Shown here: piece after piece, positions 1 to 6,385 of the stretch
How positions within the stretch are numbered: the first letter of the stretch is position 1
Layout of the letters: every line of letters starts with the position of its first letter
Assembly: GCA_009786775.1 (NCBI GenBank)
Contig: WQRL01000014.1
Coordinates: 1 to 12,992 of the forward strand
From: Oscillospiraceae bacterium
Lineage (GTDB): Bacteria > Bacillota > Clostridia > Oscillospirales > Oscillospiraceae
DNA: 12,992 bases
Reading direction: 5' to 3'
Notes under the pieces: generated by a model
Told to the model about the DNA's origin: nothing
What the model saw: the letters and a program-made list of their open reading frames with translations, nothing else
Databases searched by the model: none
Made by a program: the position numbers and the translations under genes

Positions 1-694
1 CCCCGCCGTATTCGTTTATTGTTTTGACAAACTCAGGAACAACGGAGGACGCACCATGGAGGACTATAGGGAAATTAGGAAGGCGCTTTGAAATCTCTTC
101 AAGAATGTCAAACCTTAGATGCGGCTTCTGTCCAGGCTTAAACTTATAAGCTCCGTGACTCGTGCCAATTGCAATTGCAAGAGAATCAACACCTGTGCGG
201 GAAACAAACTCTTCAACTTCCTCAGGGCGGGTAAAAGTAGCATCCTCTTCAGCCACATTGACATCATCTTCAATGCCCGCAAGCTTGCCCAGCTCACCTT
301 CAACGACCACTCCCCTGTCGTGGGCATATTTGACAACCTCTGAGGTGAGCTTTATGTTCTCCTCAAAAGAATGCTTGGAACCATCAATCATGACCGAGGT
401 AAACCCTCCGTCAATACATGACTTGCAAATCTCAAAATCATCGCCATGATCAAGATGGACACAAATCGGCAAATCAGTATCAATAACAGCCGCCTCAATG
501 AGCTTCATCAGATAAACATGCTTTGCATACTTTCTCGCCCCTGCTGAAACCTGAAGAATAAGGGGCGCTCTCACCTCAGCTGCCGCCTCGGTAATACCTT
601 GAATAATTTCCAAGTTATTTACATTAAAAGCACCGATTGCGTACTTCCCTTCATACGCCTTCTTAAACATTTCCGCAGACGTAACAATTGGCAT
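1..694 (-). CDS. fba: Class II fructose-bisphosphate aldolase, C-terminus cut by window edge
   Basis: Zinc-dependent aldolase that cleaves fructose 1,6-bisphosphate into dihydroxyacetone phosphate and glyceraldehyde 3-phosphate in cytoplasmic glycolysis. The minus strand reads MPIVTSAEMF from an ATG at 694 and stays open for 231 codons to the window edge; the family is usually about 280-310 residues, so roughly the last fifth to quarter is missing. Seen motifs are HLDHG (Asp82 and zinc ligand His83), VEGELG (Glu134 region), GTSHG (His180) and VLHGASS (His213), which match the catalytic Asp and metal ligands of class II aldolases. A GGAGGG Shine-Dalgarno at 703-708 lies 8 nt before the ATG. 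It is divergent from the phosphofructokinase gene across the repeat region. A tagatose-bisphosphate aldolase has the same fold and cannot be fully excluded, but the neighbouring phosphofructokinase favours the glycolytic enzyme. Confidence 0.93.
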   Translation of the reverse strand, partial: MPIVTSAEMFKKAYEGKYAIGAFNVNNLEIIQGITEAAAEVRAPLILQVSAGARKYAKHVYLMKLIEAAVIDTDLPICVHLDHGDDFEICKSCIDGGFTSVMIDGSKHSFEENIKLTSEVVKYAHDRGVVVEGELGKLAGIEDDVNVAEEDATFTRPEEVEEFVSRTGVDSLAIAIGTSHGAYKFKPGQKPHLRFDILEEISKRLPNFPIVLHGASSVVPEFVKTINEYGG

Positions 695-732
695 AATAAA
701 AACCCTCCATATTTGTTCATAAATTCCCGTTT

Positions 733-761
733 AGTATACTACATCGGCATCTTAAAATACA
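733..761 (-). promoter_or_regulatory. Weak candidate promoter for the aldolase gene
   Basis: On the minus strand a TATACT -10 (733-738) lies inside the perfect palindrome TAGTATACTA (732-741). A poor -35, TGTATT (756-761), sits 17 nt upstream. Transcription would start near 726, giving a leader of about 30 nt before the aldolase ATG. The -10 is convincing and the -35 is not, so an activator may be needed or the call may be wrong. Confidence 0.3.
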
Positions 762-845
762 GTCTATTTTATAATATTTTCCAAAATCAAACATAATCTT
801 GTTAAATTTAACAGACCAGCCGAAGCAGAGGCTCAGACAAGCCAG

Positions 846-990
846 CCGGACATGGGCGGGCGCTCTGGGGGAAAGTTTGGCGGCCGCAGTCCTGGAACAC
901 AAATTTCGCAAAGATTCCAAGCCTCTGCCAGAGTAGACGTGACTGACGTAGGCCGCCCAACTTTTCCCCAGAGCGCCCGCCCATGTCCGG
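846..990. repeat. 145-bp GC-rich element with 40-bp terminal inverted repeats
   Basis: The left arm (846-885, beginning ccggacatgggcgggcgctc) and the reverse complement of the right arm (951-990) match at 38 of 40 positions, enclosing a 65-bp core. As RNA or single-stranded DNA this would form a long, stable hairpin. The element is much richer in GC than the AT-rich DNA on either side. It lies between divergent aldolase and phosphofructokinase genes. The structure is like a non-autonomous miniature inverted-repeat element or a REP-type palindromic unit. I see no convincing target-site duplication and no transposase. Confidence 0.85.
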
Positions 991-1133
991 CGGATGGTTT
1001 TTGCGGGAAAGTTTGGCGGCCGCAGTCCTGGAACACAAATTTCGCAAAGATTCCAAGCCTCTGCCAGAGTAGACGTGACTGACGCAGGCCGCCCAACTTT
1101 TTCCCAGAGCGCCCGCACGTGTCCGGCGGATGG
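869..1133. repeat. Two tandem copies of a 129-bp intergenic repeat, period 136 bp
   Basis: Copy 1 (869-997) and copy 2 (1005-1133) are about 97% identical: I count four substitutions, at 949/1085, 966/1102, 981/1117 and 983/1119. The central 74 bases (875-948 and 1011-1084) are identical. Copy 2 retains the full right arm of the inverted repeat (1087-1126) but only the inner part of the left arm, as if a second element had joined by recombination or incomplete duplication. After copy 2 the short word ggatgg recurs (1128-1144), suggesting slippage. The 136-bp period is not a multiple of three, so open frames across the copies shift frame and are not a repeated protein. Confidence 0.88.
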
Positions 1134-1192
1134 ATGGCGGATGGTTTTGTAAGTTATTGATATGTGTAAATTACAGTAAAAATAACATAATC

Positions 1193-1221
1193 TTGATTTT
1201 CCCCCCATGCTGTGATATTCT
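1193..1221 (+). promoter_or_regulatory. Candidate sigma-A promoter for phosphofructokinase
   Basis: TTGATT (1193-1198), a 17-nt spacer, and TATTCT (1216-1221) preceded by TGA, making an extended -10. Transcription would begin near 1228, about 37 nt before the ATG and downstream of the GC-rich repeats. Confidence 0.5.
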
Positions 1222-1264
1222 GCGTGGGAGATATTCTTGAAATTTATATAGCCAGGAGGACAAT

Positions 1265-2497
1265 ATGAAAAAGAAACTAACCGGCGCGGCCGTGTTTGGG
1301 CAATCCGGAGGACCAACCTCAGTAATTAACTCAAGCGCGTATGGAGTAATCAGAACTGCCCTTGACGCAGAAGAAATCACCGCAGTATACGGAGCTGCAC
1401 ACGGGGTTGTCGGCATCCTAAATGACGAACTATTTGACATGAGCAAAGAAGACGCAGGAGAACTAAAGCTACTTATGAACACCCCGTCCTCGGAGCTCGG
1501 CTCCTGTAGATATAAAATCAAGGAAGAAAGCGAACTTGAACGCATCCGCGAAATTTTTGAAAAATATAACATACGATATTTCTTCTATAACGGCGGCAAC
1601 GACTCCATGGACACCTGCTCAAAAGTAAACGACTACCTCGAAAGAGTAGGCTATGAATGCCGCGTAATCGGCGTACCGAAGACCATTGACAACGACCTGG
1701 TGGGCACAGACCACTGCCCCGGCTTCGGCAGTGCCGCAAAGTACATAGCCACAACAGTTGCGGAAGTTTACAAAGATGCCCATGTTTACGACACAGGCAC
1801 CATCACAATAATAGAAATAATGGGCCGCCACGCAGGCTGGCTTACAGGCGCATCCGCTCTCGCAGGGCTTCAAGGCCTAGGCCCTGACTACATTTACCTT
1901 CCTGAAATCCCCTTTGAAATGGACGAGTTTCTCGAAAACGTGAAAAAAACCTACAAAGAGAAGAAAAATTGCCTTGTCTGTGTTTCCGAAGGCATCCATC
2001 ACCACGACGGCACATTCGTTGCCAAGGCAAAAATTTCAGAAACTGACGGCTTTGGGCACGCACAGCTAGGCGGGCTTGCAGCCAAACTGGCACACGCAGC
2101 CCAGACAAAGACAGGCGCCAAAGTCCGCGGCATTGAGCTAAGCCTCCTACAGCGCTGCGCAGCTCACCTAGCCTCTCAAACTGACATAGACGAAGCATTT
2201 CTGGCCGGCAAGTCCGCTGTCGAACACGCCATCTCAGGCGGCTCAGGCGAAATGGTATGCTTCACCAGGGATATGGAAGGCGGAAAATACAAATGCGGCA
2301 TTAAGTTTGAGCCCCTGTCAATTTGCGCCAACATGGAAAAGAAGGTTCCGCGCGAATGGATTACTCAGGACGGCACAGGCGTTACGAAGGAATTCATCGA
2401 CTATGTCCTGCCATTGATCCAAGGCGAAAACAGCGGTAAGAAAGAGGACGGAATCCCCCGCTTTGCAAAGCTCAAGAAAATTAAGGCTGAAATCTAA
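1265..2497 (+). CDS. pfp: PPi-type 6-phosphofructokinase (diphosphate-fructose-6-phosphate 1-phosphotransferase)
   Basis: Phosphorylates fructose 6-phosphate to fructose 1,6-bisphosphate, probably with pyrophosphate, reversibly, in cytoplasmic glycolysis. At 410 residues it is longer than the roughly 320-residue ATP enzymes and fits the longer PPi-type subfamily. Seen motifs: GQSGGPTS at 12-19, GGNDS at 110-114, PKTIDND at 138-144 and MGRHAGWL at 186-193. Asp113 and Lys139 occupy the positions of Gly104 and Gly124 in the E. coli ATP enzyme; this Asp/Lys pair is the established signature of pyrophosphate use. Asp142 corresponds to the catalytic base. Odd point: Asn112 stands where the ATP enzyme has the magnesium-binding Asp103. 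AGGAGGA at 1254-1260 precedes the ATG. A small beta-grasp gene follows after 24 nt, probably in the same transcript. Donor specificity is inferred from residues, not measured. Confidence 0.93.
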   Translation: MKKKLTGAAVFGQSGGPTSVINSSAYGVIRTALDAEEITAVYGAAHGVVGILNDELFDMSKEDAGELKLLMNTPSSELGSCRYKIKEESELERIREIFEKYNIRYFFYNGGNDSMDTCSKVNDYLERVGYECRVIGVPKTIDNDLVGTDHCPGFGSAAKYIATTVAEVYKDAHVYDTGTITIIEIMGRHAGWLTGASALAGLQGLGPDYIYLPEIPFEMDEFLENVKKTYKEKKNCLVCVSEGIHHHDGTFVAKAKISETDGFGHAQLGGLAAKLAHAAQTKTGAKVRGIELSLLQRCAAHLASQTDIDEAFLAGKSAVEHAISGGSGEMVCFTRDMEGGKYKCGIKFEPLSICANMEKKVPREWITQDGTGVTKEFIDYVLPLIQGENSGKKEDGIPRFAKLKKIKAEI

Positions 2498-2521
2498 ATT
2501 TTTGACACTGGAGAAAACATT

Positions 2522-2773
2522 ATGTTGACTATTGATGTTAAGCTGATTGCAACTGAACTTGCCCCAGGCATTGAGAGCGGGACATATAATATTGAAGGCG
2601 GCTCAACTGTCCGGGATATAATAGAGCACTGCGGAGCAGTCAGCGGCACTTCGGTGCCCGAGGGCAATTATGAATTCATGTACCCTTTATTTAACAGCAA
2701 GCCCGTAACCCTCGGCAGCACAATCACTGAAAATGGCACATTGCACGTCTGCCGGGTCGTAATGGGCGGATAG
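2522..2773 (+). CDS. MoaD/ThiS-like beta-grasp protein with C-terminal Gly-Gly
   Basis: An 83-residue cytoplasmic protein resembling the ubiquitin-like sulfur carriers MoaD and ThiS. Seen: an N-terminal beta strand (MLTIDVKLIA), the GSTVRDIIEHCG stretch matching the usual strand-helix segment near 27-38, and an ITENGTLHVCRVVMGG end whose terminal Gly82-Gly83 is the residue pair adenylated and thiocarboxylated in this family. Length agrees with MoaD (about 80). It starts 24 nt after the phosphofructokinase stop with GGAG at 2510-2513, and a strong terminator follows, so the two are probably one operon. No E1-like adenylyltransferase, molybdopterin or thiazole gene is in the window, so the target is unknown. 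Fold-level assignment is fairly sure; a sulfur-carrier role is inference. Confidence 0.72.
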   Translation: MLTIDVKLIATELAPGIESGTYNIEGGSTVRDIIEHCGAVSGTSVPEGNYEFMYPLFNSKPVTLGSTITENGTLHVCRVVMGG

Positions 2774-2804
2774 CAAGCAAGTAGTACCAAGTAGCAGACA
2801 AATT

Positions 2805-2850
2805 AAATCCCGCCCCCACTGACGGATTGCCGTCTTTTGGGGCGGGATTT
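2805..2850. terminator. Bidirectional intrinsic terminator
   Basis: Arms AAATCCCGCCCC (2805-2816) and GGGGCGGGATTT (2839-2850) pair perfectly over 12 bp, with an inner gacgg/ccgtc stem (2821-2825 and 2830-2834). The T-containing tail atttattaatctt follows on the plus strand and aattt on the minus strand. It lies between the convergent ends of the pfp/beta-grasp unit and etfA and can serve both. Confidence 0.85.
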
Positions 2851-2866
2851 ATTTATTAATCTTAAT

Positions 2867-4054
2867 TTAGTTTAGCGCATCCATGAACGCCGGGATAACT
2901 TTGTAGAGGTCGCCCACCAGGCCGTAATCTGCCACTTCGAAAATCGGTGCTGTTTCGCTCTTGTTTATAGCTACGATGTAATCGGAGGACTGCATGCCTG
3001 CCAAGTGCTGGATGGCACCTGAGATACCACAGGCAACATAGAGTTTCGGCTTTACCGTAGTGCCTGTCTGGCCAACTTGGTGTGAATGGTCAATCCAGCC
3101 GGCATCAACTGCCGCACGGGACGCGCCCACGACTCCGCCTAGCTTGTCTGCAAGTTTCTTTATAAGCTCAAAGCCCTCAGCGTTACCAAGGCCTGCGCCG
3201 CCGGAAACTATTACCTCAGCATCAGTAAGTGAAACTATTTCCTTCACAGCCTTGACAATTTCCAAAACTTCCATGCGGATATCGCCGGGTGCAAAGCTAA
3301 CTTCAAGGTCAATGCGCTCCCCTGTCTTGTGGGCTTGGCGCTCAAGTTTGCTCATAACGCCAGGACGCACAGTTGACATCTGCGGGCGGTGCTTCGGACA
3401 GACGATTGTAGCCATGAGGTTTCCGCCAAATGCCGGACGTGTCTGCATGAGCTTCTTGTCAGCAGGGTCTATATCAAGCTGTGTACAGTCCGCTGTAAGG
3501 CCTGTTTCTGCTTTTACTGCAACACAGGGGCCTAGGTCACGGCCGATGTGTGTAGCGCCGAACAAAACGATGTCAGGCTTATATTTCTGCACTGCTTCGT
3601 TTAGCACCTTCGTATATGAATCAGGATTATAAGTCTTAAGCTCAGGCGCGCTGGCGTAGTAGACTACATCTGCGCCGTATTCATAAAGTTCGGGGATAAG
3701 GCCTTCAACATTCTCGCCACATAGGATTGCGCAGACCCTGCATCCGATTTCTGCGGCAAGTTTTTTGCCCTCGCCCAAAAGCTCTAGGGAAACATTCATC
3801 AGTTTGCCGTCGCGCTGCTCAGCAAAAACCCATACATCTTTGTACAGTGACACGTCAACGCCCAAAACTTCCTCTTCTTCAACTTTCTCAATAGCTTTGA
3901 AAGGACAGAATTTCGGCTCTAGGCACTGGTTACACATATTACATTCCGGGCCTAGCATAGCCAGCTTGCCCTCCATATATAGCGCACCTTGCGGGCAGAG
4001 GGGTATGCACTTCTCGCAACCCTTACATTTTTCACTTATTATTCTAATCGCCAT
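2867..4054 (-). CDS. etfA: Electron transfer flavoprotein alpha subunit with N-terminal ferredoxin domain
   Basis: Large subunit of the FAD-containing EtfAB heterodimer that passes electrons between NADH, an acyl-CoA dehydrogenase and probably ferredoxin. The 395-residue protein is longer than plain EtfA (about 320-345) because residues 1-60 form a two-cluster ferredoxin domain: Cys10, 13, 16, 20 (C-x2-C-x2-C-x3-C) and Cys38, 41, 44, 50 (C-x2-C-x2-C-x5-C). The Etf alpha body follows, and the C-terminal FAD site shows [11 protein letters not shown] at 310-320, SHQVGQTG at 324-331 and GISGAIQH at 343-350. It is the last gene of acd-etfB-etfA, 24 nt after etfB, with GGAAGGGA at 4064-4072. Ferredoxin-fused EtfA is known from CarE of Acetobacterium caffeyl-CoA reductase and related bifurcating complexes; the partner here is the upstream dehydrogenase. 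Confidence 0.94.
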   Translation of the reverse strand: MAIRIISEKCKGCEKCIPLCPQGALYMEGKLAMLGPECNMCNQCLEPKFCPFKAIEKVEEEEVLGVDVSLYKDVWVFAEQRDGKLMNVSLELLGEGKKLAAEIGCRVCAILCGENVEGLIPELYEYGADVVYYASAPELKTYNPDSYTKVLNEAVQKYKPDIVLFGATHIGRDLGPCVAVKAETGLTADCTQLDIDPADKKLMQTRPAFGGNLMATIVCPKHRPQMSTVRPGVMSKLERQAHKTGERIDLEVSFAPGDIRMEVLEIVKAVKEIVSLTDAEVIVSGGAGLGNAEGFELIKKLADKLGGVVGASRAAVDAGWIDHSHQVGQTGTTVKPKLYVACGISGAIQHLAGMQSSDYIVAINKSETAPIFEVADYGLVGDLYKVIPAFMDALN

Positions 4055-4078
4055 GTTAATTCACTTCCCTTCCTGCTA

Positions 4079-4867
4079 TTAAAGCACGTGCTTCTCAGTC
4101 AGCTTAGAAACGAGTGCCGCCGCCATCTCTGACGGTGTACCGTGGAGCATCTCGCCTGCACCTTTAGGTGGCGGGGTGAAGCTCTTGTGAACCTGGGTGG
4201 GGCTTGCTATTAGCCCAACTGTTTTGGGGTCCACTTTCAAATCAAACTCGTCCCAAACTGTGATATCTTTTTTATAGGCTTCTTCAATTTGCCGCACTGT
4301 CATGTAGCGAGGTGTGTTTAGCTCTTTAATAGCCGTCAAAACACAAGGTCTTTGAATTTCAACGATTTCATAGCCATCTTCCAGTGCTCTCTCGACAACT
4401 ACAGTCTTGTCTTTAACTTCGCGGATTTTCTGAACATACGATACAGAAGGGATGCCAAGACGCTGAGCTGTCTGCGGACCTACCTGTGCAGTGTCGCCGT
4501 CAATGGCTTGACGCCCTGCAAATATTATGTCATACTCGCCGATTTTCTTAACACCTGCTGCAAGGGTTGTTGAAGTCGCACAGGTGTCAGCACCGCCAAA
4601 TGTGCGGCTTGAGAGCAAGTAGGCATTGTCAGCGCCTAGGGCTAGACACTCCCTGAGCATGTAGTTTGCCTGAGGCGGCCCCATGGAAATAACGTCCACG
4701 GTGGTGCCTGGATACTGATCTTTAAGTGCAAGGGCTTCTTCAAGCGCATTTGCATCATCGGGGTTCAAAATAGACGGTACGCCTTCGCGGATAAGCGTGC
4801 CTGTGACAGGATCGATTTTGACCTCGTTTGTGTCCGGAACTTGTTTTACCAAAACAAATATTTTCAT
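4079..4867 (-). CDS. etfB: Electron transfer flavoprotein beta subunit
   Basis: Small subunit of EtfAB, 262 residues, the usual length. It begins with the typical MKIFVLVKQVPDT strand and carries the Etf beta nucleotide-binding signature AGRQAIDGDTAQVGP (117-131), preceded by the SSRTFGGADTCATS segment (86-99). In electron-bifurcating Etfs this subunit binds the FAD that takes hydride from NADH; whether this complex bifurcates is inferred from the operon and the ferredoxin-bearing EtfA. Its Shine-Dalgarno GGAGGG (4876-4881) reaches the last base of the dehydrogenase stop codon (4881-4883), so translation of the two genes is probably coupled. Confidence 0.95.
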   Translation of the reverse strand: MKIFVLVKQVPDTNEVKIDPVTGTLIREGVPSILNPDDANALEEALALKDQYPGTTVDVISMGPPQANYMLRECLALGADNAYLLSSRTFGGADTCATSTTLAAGVKKIGEYDIIFAGRQAIDGDTAQVGPQTAQRLGIPSVSYVQKIREVKDKTVVVERALEDGYEIVEIQRPCVLTAIKELNTPRYMTVRQIEEAYKKDITVWDEFDLKVDPKTVGLIASPTQVHKSFTPPPKGAGEMLHGTPSEMAAALVSKLTEKHVL

Positions 4868-4880
4868 ATCTCTTACCCTC

Positions 4881-6035
4881 CTACGCGCCTATAATGTTGC
4901 CGGCTATAACCATCTGCTGTACTTGTGATGTACCTTCAAAGATGGTGAACACGCGGCAGTCTCTGTACATGCGCTCAACTTTGTACTCGGCAATATAGCC
5001 GTATCCACCGTGGATTTGAACTGCCTTACCGGCAATTTCATTGCAAACTTCTGAGGCATAGTACTTGGCCATTGAGGCCGCAGTACCCGCTTCAGGGCTG
5101 TTGAGGTCTTTAAGCTGCGCAGCTCTGTATGTCAGTTCTTTAGCAGCTTGGAGCTTTGTAGCCATGTCTGCAATCATAAAGTTAATAGCTTGGAAGTCTG
5201 CTATGCGCCTTCCAAATTGCTTGCGCTCTTTGGCATATTTGACAGCCTCGTCCAACGCGCCCTGTGCCACACCGATACTTGTAGCTGCAACGCCTATGCG
5301 TCCCAAGTCAAGGGTTTTCATCGCATTTTGGAAGCCTCTGTTTTCTTCGCCAAGAAGGTCATCTTTGTGGACACGGACATCTTCGAGGATAACGTCAGAT
5401 GTCGGGCAGCCCTTGAGACCCATTTTCTTCTCTGACTTACCGCAGGATACTCCCGGCAGCTTCATATCGACTATAAAGGCTGAGATACCGCGGCTGCGGC
5501 CCTTGGCTTTTTCGCTAAAATCGGTCTTTGCGTACACAATTGACCAGTCGGCGATGGGAGCCGTGGTAATAAATGTCTTACGTCCGTTTAGTATGTAGTA
5601 GTCACCGTCTTTGACAGCGGTTGTAACCGTGCCGCCTGCATCGGTTCCTGCCCCCGGCTCAGTAAGGCCAAATGCCATGATGCCCTTGCCTGTAGCGACG
5701 GGCTTGAGGTATTTCTGAAGCTGAGCCTCAGTGCCTGCCAGCATAAGAGGGCCGCCCCCAAGTGAATTTGGAGCCGACATCCAAACTGCCGAAACTGCGC
5801 TGACACGTGCAATTTCTTCTATGGCAATTACGTATGAAACACAGTCAGAACCCTGTCCTCCATACTCAAGCGGTGTCTTGATGCCGAAAAACCCGGCTTT
5901 TGCCATTTTGTCCAAAACTTCTTTGGGGTACTCAGCTCCTTCATCGATAGCATCAAGAAGCTCGTTTGGCAACTCTTTTTCTGCAAAGTCCCGCACCAGC
6001 TTTCTCATGAGTTCATGCTTTTCTGAAAAAATCAT
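4881..6035 (-). CDS. Acyl-CoA dehydrogenase (short-chain, butyryl-CoA dehydrogenase-like), partner of EtfAB
   Basis: FAD flavoprotein interconverting acyl-CoA and trans-2-enoyl-CoA; in this context it probably runs as an enoyl-CoA reductase. At 384 residues it is full length for the family. Seen: LTEPGAGTD at 124-132 (FAD/substrate loop, usually TEPxAGSD or TEPNAGTD), ERKQFG at 270-275, IHGGYGYIAEY at 341-351, and TIFEGTSQVQQ at 364-374, where Glu367 is the catalytic base in the position used by short- and medium-chain enzymes. AGGAGG (6043-6048) sits 7 nt before the ATG. It is first in acd-etfB-etfA. Candidate substrates are crotonyl-CoA, caffeyl-CoA or acrylyl-CoA; no thiolase, crotonase or CoA-transferase gene is in view to decide, so I give no bcd or carC symbol. 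A LuxR-type regulator is divergent from it. Confidence 0.93.
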   Translation of the reverse strand: MIFSEKHELMRKLVRDFAEKELPNELLDAIDEGAEYPKEVLDKMAKAGFFGIKTPLEYGGQGSDCVSYVIAIEEIARVSAVSAVWMSAPNSLGGGPLMLAGTEAQLQKYLKPVATGKGIMAFGLTEPGAGTDAGGTVTTAVKDGDYYILNGRKTFITTAPIADWSIVYAKTDFSEKAKGRSRGISAFIVDMKLPGVSCGKSEKKMGLKGCPTSDVILEDVRVHKDDLLGEENRGFQNAMKTLDLGRIGVAATSIGVAQGALDEAVKYAKERKQFGRRIADFQAINFMIADMATKLQAAKELTYRAAQLKDLNSPEAGTAASMAKYYASEVCNEIAGKAVQIHGGYGYIAEYKVERMYRDCRVFTIFEGTSQVQQMVIAGNIIGA

Positions 6036-6064
6036 TCCTTTTCCTCCTGTGATTTGAATATATC

Positions 6065-6109
6065 TAAGCGCTCTTTTAACCGAATATTCATACGCTTACT
6101 CGGCGCTTA
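6065..6109 (-). other. Possible stem-loop in the leader of the acd operon
   Basis: Perfect 7-bp arms taagcgc (6065-6071) and gcgctta (6103-6109) enclose a 31-base loop that itself can pair ccga with tcgg on the minus strand. It would lie in the 5' leader about 30-75 nt upstream of the acd ATG. No T-run follows, so it is not a terminator, and no known riboswitch is recognised. Confidence 0.3.
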
Positions 6110-6284
6110 ATCCGGCTACAATTTTGCCATGAATTGGCTTATTTTAGCGCAGTGGATTTAGGCCACTGTGCAGCCCGCTGTTCATTATATATAACTGGAA
6201 AAATTTTTATATTACATTATTTTGTAATTTTTCTTGAAACTGTTCGCATTTTATGCTAAATTGTTAATTATTCTGTACATATTC

Positions 6285-6315
6285 TTGCGTACGTAGCGGA
6301 CGTATATGGTATATT
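6285..6315 (+). promoter_or_regulatory. Candidate promoter for the LuxR-type regulator
   Basis: An extended -10, TGGTATATT (6307-6315), with TTGCGT (6285-6290) as a -35 at a long 19-nt spacing. The extended -10 can compensate for the weak -35. Transcription would start near 6322, so the 6347-6364 palindrome would lie just inside the transcript. Confidence 0.4.
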
Positions 6316-6346
6316 TACAATAAACAACAGTAATAAAGCACAAAAA

Positions 6347-6364
6347 TTGTGCAGTTTTGCACAA
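6347..6364. promoter_or_regulatory. 18-bp perfect palindrome with Rex-operator geometry
   Basis: TTGTGCA-gttt-TGCACAA, two perfect 7-bp arms around 4 bases. The Rex consensus in Firmicutes is TTGTGAA-N4-TTCACAA; here the outer TTGTG and CACAA and the 4-base centre are kept, and only the sixth arm base differs (C for A, symmetrically). It lies 5 nt upstream of the LuxR gene Shine-Dalgarno. It may instead be an autoregulatory site of the LuxR protein. Confidence 0.45.
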
Positions 6365-6369
6365 GCCAT

Positions 6370-6375
6370 GGGAGG
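6370..6375 (+). promoter_or_regulatory. Shine-Dalgarno deciding the TTG start of the LuxR gene
   Basis: GGGAGG followed after 10 nt by TTG at 6386. The in-frame ATG at 6368 and TTG at 6347 lack any upstream ribosome-binding sequence, so 6386 is the preferred start. Confidence 0.6.
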
Positions 6376-6385
6376 TTTGATTCGA

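Larger units (their letters stand above)
6049..6385. other. Intergenic region between acd and the divergent LuxR gene
   Basis: AT-rich spacer with no supportable ORF. Besides the acd leader stem (6065-6109) and the LuxR promoter and palindrome listed separately, it holds a second imperfect inverted repeat: gcgcagtgg (6147-6155) against ccactgtgc (6163-6171), 8 of 9 paired plus one G-U in plus-strand RNA. A clear minus-strand promoter for acd could not be identified; TAATAT-like -10 words occur in the AT tract at 6180-6240 but without a good -35. Confidence 0.6.

Noticed and set aside
801..812. Palindrome GTTAAATTTAAC upstream of the aldolase gene as a Rex site
   Set aside because: It resembles TTGTTAA...TTAACAA but the half-sites are 2 bases apart instead of 4, and it lies about 105 nt from the start. 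It may be chance in AT-rich DNA.
846..1133. Possible CRISPR-like array
   Set aside because: There are only two copies, each about 129 bp, with no regular short repeats separated by unique spacers and no cas genes.
717..1316. 199-residue minus-strand open frame across the repeats
   Set aside because: It runs through both repeat copies in different frames (period 136 bp), lacks a ribosome-binding site, overlaps the pfp start and has no recognisable domain. It is a by-product of GC-rich repeat sequence.
3060..3632. Plus-strand open frames opposite etfA, acd, mnmA and the permease
   Set aside because: They are antisense to well-supported genes, have no domains or ribosome-binding sites, and reflect codon bias of the real genes.
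2867..6035. Naming the operon carCDE or bcd-etfBA outright
   Set aside because: The caffeyl-CoA activation genes (carA, carB) and the crotonyl-CoA pathway genes are both absent from the window, so the substrate cannot be assigned.
6347..6385. N-terminal extension of the LuxR gene to the TTG at 6347 or ATG at 6368
   Set aside because: These starts lack a Shine-Dalgarno and the first would put coding sequence over the palindrome; GGGAGG followed by TTG at 6386 is better.
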